Assembly: GCA_021604505.1 (NCBI GenBank)
Contig: BQJC01000001.1
Coordinates: 1-64,000, forward strand
Source: Nitrospinaceae bacterium
GTDB lineage: Bacteria > Nitrospinota > Nitrospinia > Nitrospinales > VA-1
Length of the DNA stretch: 64,000 nucleotides
Direction: 5' to 3'
The translations under genes and the position numbers were made by a program. The number at the start of each line of letters is the position of its first letter. Position 1 is the first letter of the stretch. A model generated the notes under the pieces. It worked only from the letters and a program-made list of their open reading frames with translations. It was not told the origin of the DNA and did no database searches. Positions 63,830 to 64,000 of this stretch are shown here, piece by piece.

Positions 63830-64000
63830 ATGAAACAACAAGAAAAATTATACGAAGGCAAAGCCAAGATTATTTATTCCACAGAGAATCCCGATCTTGT
63901 GATCCAGTATTTCAAAGACGACGCCACCGCATTTGACGGCATCAAAAAAGGCACGATTGTCGACAAGGGCGTTATCAACAATCACGTGTCCACCCGGATC
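63830..64000 (+). CDS. purC: SAICAR synthetase (partial, cut by right edge)
   Basis: 57 codons from the ATG at 63830. [17 protein letters not shown] and [15 protein letters not shown] are the SAICAR-synthetase N-terminus with the ATP-binding start; the sequence ends at HVSTRI. It adds aspartate to CAIR in purine synthesis, whose product is the substrate of the upstream purB enzyme. No strong ribosome site is seen. Confidence 0.93.
   Translation, partial: MKQQEKLYEGKAKIIYSTENPDLVIQYFKDDATAFDGIKKGTIVDKGVINNHVSTRI

Noticed and set aside
62924-63841. 305-codon reverse frame opposite purB
   Set aside because: His/Gln/Gly-rich shadow of the purB coding sequence, and it runs into the intergenic hairpin and purC start.

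Overview
The window reads as chromosomal DNA of a free-living Gram-negative bacterium with autotrophic, probably marine features. Supporting signs are many Sec-exported proteins and lipoproteins, an MltA transglycosylase, two very large AsmA-type envelope proteins, a Na+-pump decarboxylase (oadABG) beside K+ uptake (trkAH), and a five-gene pyruvate/2-oxoacid:ferredoxin oxidoreductase operon of the kind used in the reductive TCA cycle. This mix is compatible with Nitrospinota (Nitrospina-like). That assignment is inference from gene content; no rRNA is present to test it.

Layout. 1-9.2 kb is accessory: a hicAB toxin-antitoxin pair cut by the left edge, GC-rich hairpin repeats, small lipoproteins, a CBS-domain protein, exported TPR proteins, an ankyrin-repeat lipoprotein and an apparently truncated T7-lysozyme-like amidase. 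9.2-17.2 kb mixes an unknown 413-residue protein, an FAH-family hydrolase, an Fe-S/nitrosative-stress block (Nfu scaffold, Rrf2 regulator, divergent RIC di-iron repair protein), an exported alpha/beta hydrolase split by one in-frame stop, a Ca-loop protein and an aldo/keto reductase. 17.2-25.8 kb holds another exported TPR protein, a hybrid histidine kinase with a response regulator, acylphosphatase, an orphan ABC ATPase, a ChaN-PDZ lipoprotein-like protein, rpsU and an SpoU rRNA methyltransferase. 25.9-45 kb is an envelope and ion block: AsmA-like protein 1, slipin + NfeD, oadGBA, trkHA, hflCK, AsmA-like protein 2 and an M28 peptidase. 45-49.5 kb carries pcm, a PRTase-like protein, mltA, rnhA and a rubrerythrin-like protein. 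49.9-54.8 kb is the oxidoreductase operon followed by a zinc-ribbon protein. 55-62.3 kb encodes a likely protein-repair/defence operon: low-MW phosphatase, fructosamine-kinase family protein and a giant alpha-2-macroglobulin. 62.4 kb to the right edge is purB and the start of purC.

How the genes work together. Three themes recur: central carbon metabolism around pyruvate/oxaloacetate (oxidoreductase, oadABG, possibly the FAH protein); envelope quality control (two AsmA-like proteins, two SPFH complexes, MltA, A2M, ChaN-PDZ); and protein/metal-cofactor repair (Nfu, RIC, Pcm, the ribulosamine-kinase/phosphatase pair, rubrerythrin-like protein). The most novel-looking element is a set of small exported TPR proteins at about 6.7, 7.2 and 17.2 kb that share a C-terminal cap ending in Y-(G/D)-(Y/F)-x-PED. 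No tRNA, rRNA, CRISPR array, transposase or integrase was recognised.
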